DNA of 7,274 nt from a bacterium (GTDB taxonomy: Bacteria; Spirochaetota; UBA4802; UBA5550): assembly GCA_024224995.1 (NCBI GenBank), contig JAAENB010000013.1, positions 1 to 7,274 on the forward strand, read 5' to 3'. The position numbers were made by a program, and so were the translations under genes. The stretch's first letter is position 1. Each line of letters starts with the position of its first letter. Below the pieces are notes generated by a model that had not been told where the DNA came from, searched no databases, and worked only from the letters and a program-made list of their open reading frames with translations. Positions 5,405-7,274 of this stretch are shown one piece after another.

Positions 5405-6640
5405 TTATTCCGTAATATCTTCCAGCTCCTTCTGCCTGGTTTCGGGAAAGAAAAAAAGGATAATAAAAGCCATAATAAAAGGAGCAACTGCAAGGACCGT
5501 AACAGCATTGCCCGTACTGCCCAGGATCACCGCCAGCTGTCCCACAAGGGCAGGCGCCATAACGCAGCCGACCCGACCCAGGGTGTTGTTGGTCCATGCA
5601 GCCGCATTGGCTCGCATATGCGTGGGAAAAAGCTCAGTGGTATAGGTGGAGCTGATTGGTAAAAAGGAGGTGAGGAAAAAGACGGCAATGGCCACAGCAA
5701 TATACATATGTGTTTGCGATTCCGCCTGGAAAGCCCAAATCATTGAAGCCGTACCACCCAGGTAAAAAATAATCCCCGTAGGTTTTCGGCCAAGAACGTC
5801 CATGAGTTTGCCGCTCACCAGGTATCCGGACAAACCAATGCCGTAAGCGATACTCAGGGCTTTGGCCACATCGCCCAGGCTCCAGCCGCGCTCATTAATG
5901 GCGTAATAGGTCCAGAATACCTGGACAGCAGTGAGCGGAATCCAGGTAAAGAACCAGAGCAGCATGAGCAGAATGGTTTGTTTGCGGTAGGGTTTGGAGA
6001 ATACCTGGAAAGCACCCTGTGATACCGTGGAATTTTTCACCAATTCTTTTTTGGAATTGAGCCAGCGGGAAGTCTCTTTCATGTTTCGGCGCAGCCAGAT
6101 GATGAGCAGCAAAGGAATGATCCCCACCAGGTAAAGCCCGCGCCAGCCGAAATCGGAGGTGGAAACCGAAGGAAATAAAACAGCGGCAATAATGGCCCCT
6201 GCCGCAGCAGCCAATTGAACAATGGATATTCCAAACGCGCGGATGCGGGCCGGGAGTTCCTCCGCTAAAATAATTGCCGCAATACCCCATTCCGCAACCA
6301 GGAATATTCTGGCCAGAAACTGGAAAATGACAAAATCGACGATCCCTTTGGAAAAGGCGGTTAAAACCGTAAAAAAAGTATAGAGCACGATAGTCACCAG
6401 GAGCAGCGGTTTCCGGCCAAAACGGTCAGCTGTACGAATGACGAAAAAAGCCACAATAGTGCCGATATTAATAATTGCCACGGCAAATCCCAGTGACCTG
6501 GGGAATATGTTGTATTCTTCTCCCATGAGCGGCAGGATGAGATTGATAACCATATAGTCGTATCCTTCGAAGAAGGTGGCGGCAGAAAGAATGAAAATTA
6601 AGAATATATGATACCTGGTGGTTTTTTCTTTCATCACCAT
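5405..6640 (-). CDS. MFS transporter (sugar/metabolite:H+ symporter-like)
   Basis: This 411-residue major facilitator has a hydrophobicity pattern consistent with 12 membrane helices in two halves, located in the inner membrane. TM1 carries FFEGYDYM (about 23-30), an EGYD word common in aromatic-acid and sugar porters. Loop 2-3 has motif A, ADRFGRKP (71-78), with its second-half echo GKLMDVLGRKP (277-287). AEELPARIRAFG (126-137) and TELFPTHMRANA (335-346) are the paired E-x-x-P-x-x-x-R motifs. KETSRWL (188-194) corresponds to the PESPRWL site after TM6, and PETRQKELEDI ends the protein. These place it in the sugar porter/AAHS/metabolite symporter cluster; the substrate is not deducible. The ATG at 6640 follows AGGAG (6651-6647) at 6-nt spacing, inside the end of the upstream peptidase gene, whose stop is one base away. 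The two are therefore probably co-transcribed and translationally coupled. The region looks GC-richer than the left half of the window. Confidence 0.93.
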   Translation of the reverse strand: MVMKEKTTRYHIFLIFILSAATFFEGYDYMVINLILPLMGEEYNIFPRSLGFAVAIINIGTIVAFFVIRTADRFGRKPLLLVTIVLYTFFTVLTAFSKGIVDFVIFQFLARIFLVAEWGIAAIILAEELPARIRAFGISIVQLAAAAGAIIAAVLFPSVSTSDFGWRGLYLVGIIPLLLIIWLRRNMKETSRWLNSKKELVKNSTVSQGAFQVFSKPYRKQTILLMLLWFFTWIPLTAVQVFWTYYAINERGWSLGDVAKALSIAYGIGLSGYLVSGKLMDVLGRKPTGIIFYLGGTASMIWAFQAESQTHMYIAVAIAVFFLTSFLPISSTYTTELFPTHMRANAAAWTNNTLGRVGCVMAPALVGQLAVILGSTGNAVTVLAVAPFIMAFIILFFFPETRQKELEDITE

Positions 6641-6641
6641 A

Positions 6642-7274
6642 TTATACTCCTATGGGGTGCAGTTTTCTTTCTCGAGTTGTGAGCAGTTCTTTCCCGTCTT
6701 CCGTAATGAGAACAATATCTTCATTCATAATGGAACCGAATTCATGGGCGTAATAGGGGAGCTCAACGCAAAAAACGTTTCCCGGAACCAGCGGTTCTTC
6801 CGAAAAGGCCGATAAAAAAGGCGACTCTTCAATGGTTTTATCCAGTCCAACGGAATGTCCAACATGTCCGCGTTCGAAGTTGGGCAAACCATTCTCTTGA
6901 ACGGTTTTCATCGCTTTGGCAAAGACATTTTTTGGGATAACCCCGGGCCCCATCATATCGATCGCGGCGAGATGGGCTTTTACCAGGGCATCATTCACCC
7001 GTTTTTGATCGGGAGACGGAGAACCCGCGATAAAAGTCCGGGCCGCGTCAGCGCCGTATTCGCGAGTCACCAGTGCGCCGTCATATTTTATTAGATCTCC
7101 CGGTTTTACCGTAACGTTGTATGGGGTGACACATGGCGCGAACAGCGGGCCAATGGAAACAAACATAAACCGGATAGAGTCAATGCCTTTGGCAGCCAGA
7201 GAGCGTGAACGGAGCCTGGATAATATTTCGGCGTGGGACATGCCAACCTCTACTTCGGACATGGTCCGGAATAC
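6642..7274 (-). CDS. M24-family metallopeptidase (Xaa-Pro/creatinase-like), N-terminus outside window
   Basis: The frame stays open to the window edge (VFRT precedes the first Met at 7262), so the gene is 5'-truncated and that Met is probably internal. The visible ~210 residues are the pita-bread catalytic domain. Counting from that Met, the five metal ligands are all present: D61 (KYDGA), D72 (YGADAARTF), H136 (GHVGHSVGLD), E167 (VFCVELPYY) and E181 (MNEDIVLI). H133 and E145 (EESP) fill other conserved active-site positions. This makes a dinuclear-metal hydrolase likely, in the M24B group of aminopeptidase P, prolidase and creatinase-type enzymes. Members of that group usually have an N-terminal domain, which would be upstream. 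Cytoplasmic location is expected. The TAA (6644-6642) is one base from the MFS start, forming an operon; the pair suggests hydrolysis of an imported substrate. Exact substrate cannot be told: proline dipeptides, creatine-like amides and ectoine-type compounds are all handled within this family. Confidence 0.92.
   Translation of the reverse strand, partial: VFRTMSEVEVGMSHAEILSRLRSRSLAAKGIDSIRFMFVSIGPLFAPCVTPYNVTVKPGDLIKYDGALVTREYGADAARTFIAGSPSPDQKRVNDALVKAHLAAIDMMGPGVIPKNVFAKAMKTVQENGLPNFERGHVGHSVGLDKTIEESPFLSAFSEEPLVPGNVFCVELPYYAHEFGSIMNEDIVLITEDGKELLTTRERKLHPIGV

Noticed and set aside
5277..5597. A minus-strand 106-codon ORF overlapping the MFS 3' end.
   Set aside because: It is a shifted frame of the MFS gene that continues into the REP-like block; its Cys/Gly/Pro-rich composition is typical of a shadow frame.
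5895..6290. A minus-strand 131-codon ORF within the MFS gene.
   Set aside because: It is an alternative frame of the MFS coding sequence, with no signal of its own and an abnormal His/Cys-rich composition.
6618..7094. Plus-strand ORFs of 65 and 79 codons opposite the M24 gene.
   Set aside because: They are antisense to a peptidase domain that shows all five metal ligands.

Overview
This window looks like an accessory stretch of a moderately AT-rich, double-membraned (Gram-negative-type) bacterium. The evidence is a large RND-family inner-membrane efflux pump, a probable lipoprotein, a pseudopilin-like (T2SSG) domain, and intergenic spaces with REP-like palindromes and repeated phrases. The phylum cannot be fixed from the sequence. 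The overall style resembles repeat-rich environmental lineages such as Aminicenantes or spirochaete-like bacteria, but that is only an impression.

Left end, plus strand (1-1152). The window opens in the last 80 codons of a PD-(D/E)XK-nuclease-like protein. Two broken genes follow. Positions ~282-539 hold an unrecognised protein whose reading continues across three frame segments. Positions 567-1152 hold a T2SSG (GspG)-like protein: signal peptide, pseudopilin globular domain, then two C-terminal membrane segments. It can be read to a natural stop only by crossing two one-base frameshifts. Its TAA overlaps the TAG of the convergent RND gene.

Centre, minus strand (1149-4298). An intact RND permease of the HAE1/AcrB type occupies this region, with no membrane-fusion or outer-membrane partner gene in the window. 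Upstream of it, 4299-4716 is non-coding. It contains two G/C-rich palindromes and two identical 43-bp direct repeats, each built from four phased AATCA words. Next on the minus strand is a small probable lipoprotein (4717-5139) with a strong Shine-Dalgarno sequence.

Right end, minus strand (5405-7274). A two-gene operon runs leftward: an M24-family metallopeptidase, cut by the window edge, followed after one base by a 12-helix MFS transporter of the sugar/metabolite:H+ symporter type. The likely joint role is uptake or export of a small molecule linked to hydrolysis of a peptide-like or amide substrate; this is inferred from adjacency. These two genes look more GC-rich than the left half and are bordered by another REP-like element (5281-5405), which shares a 16-nt phrase with the RND-upstream repeat region.

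No RNA gene, CRISPR array, transposase or complete defence system was seen. The least ordinary items are the decaying GspG-like membrane protein with its neighbour, the shared repeat phrases, and the orphan RND pump lacking the classical TM10 lysine.
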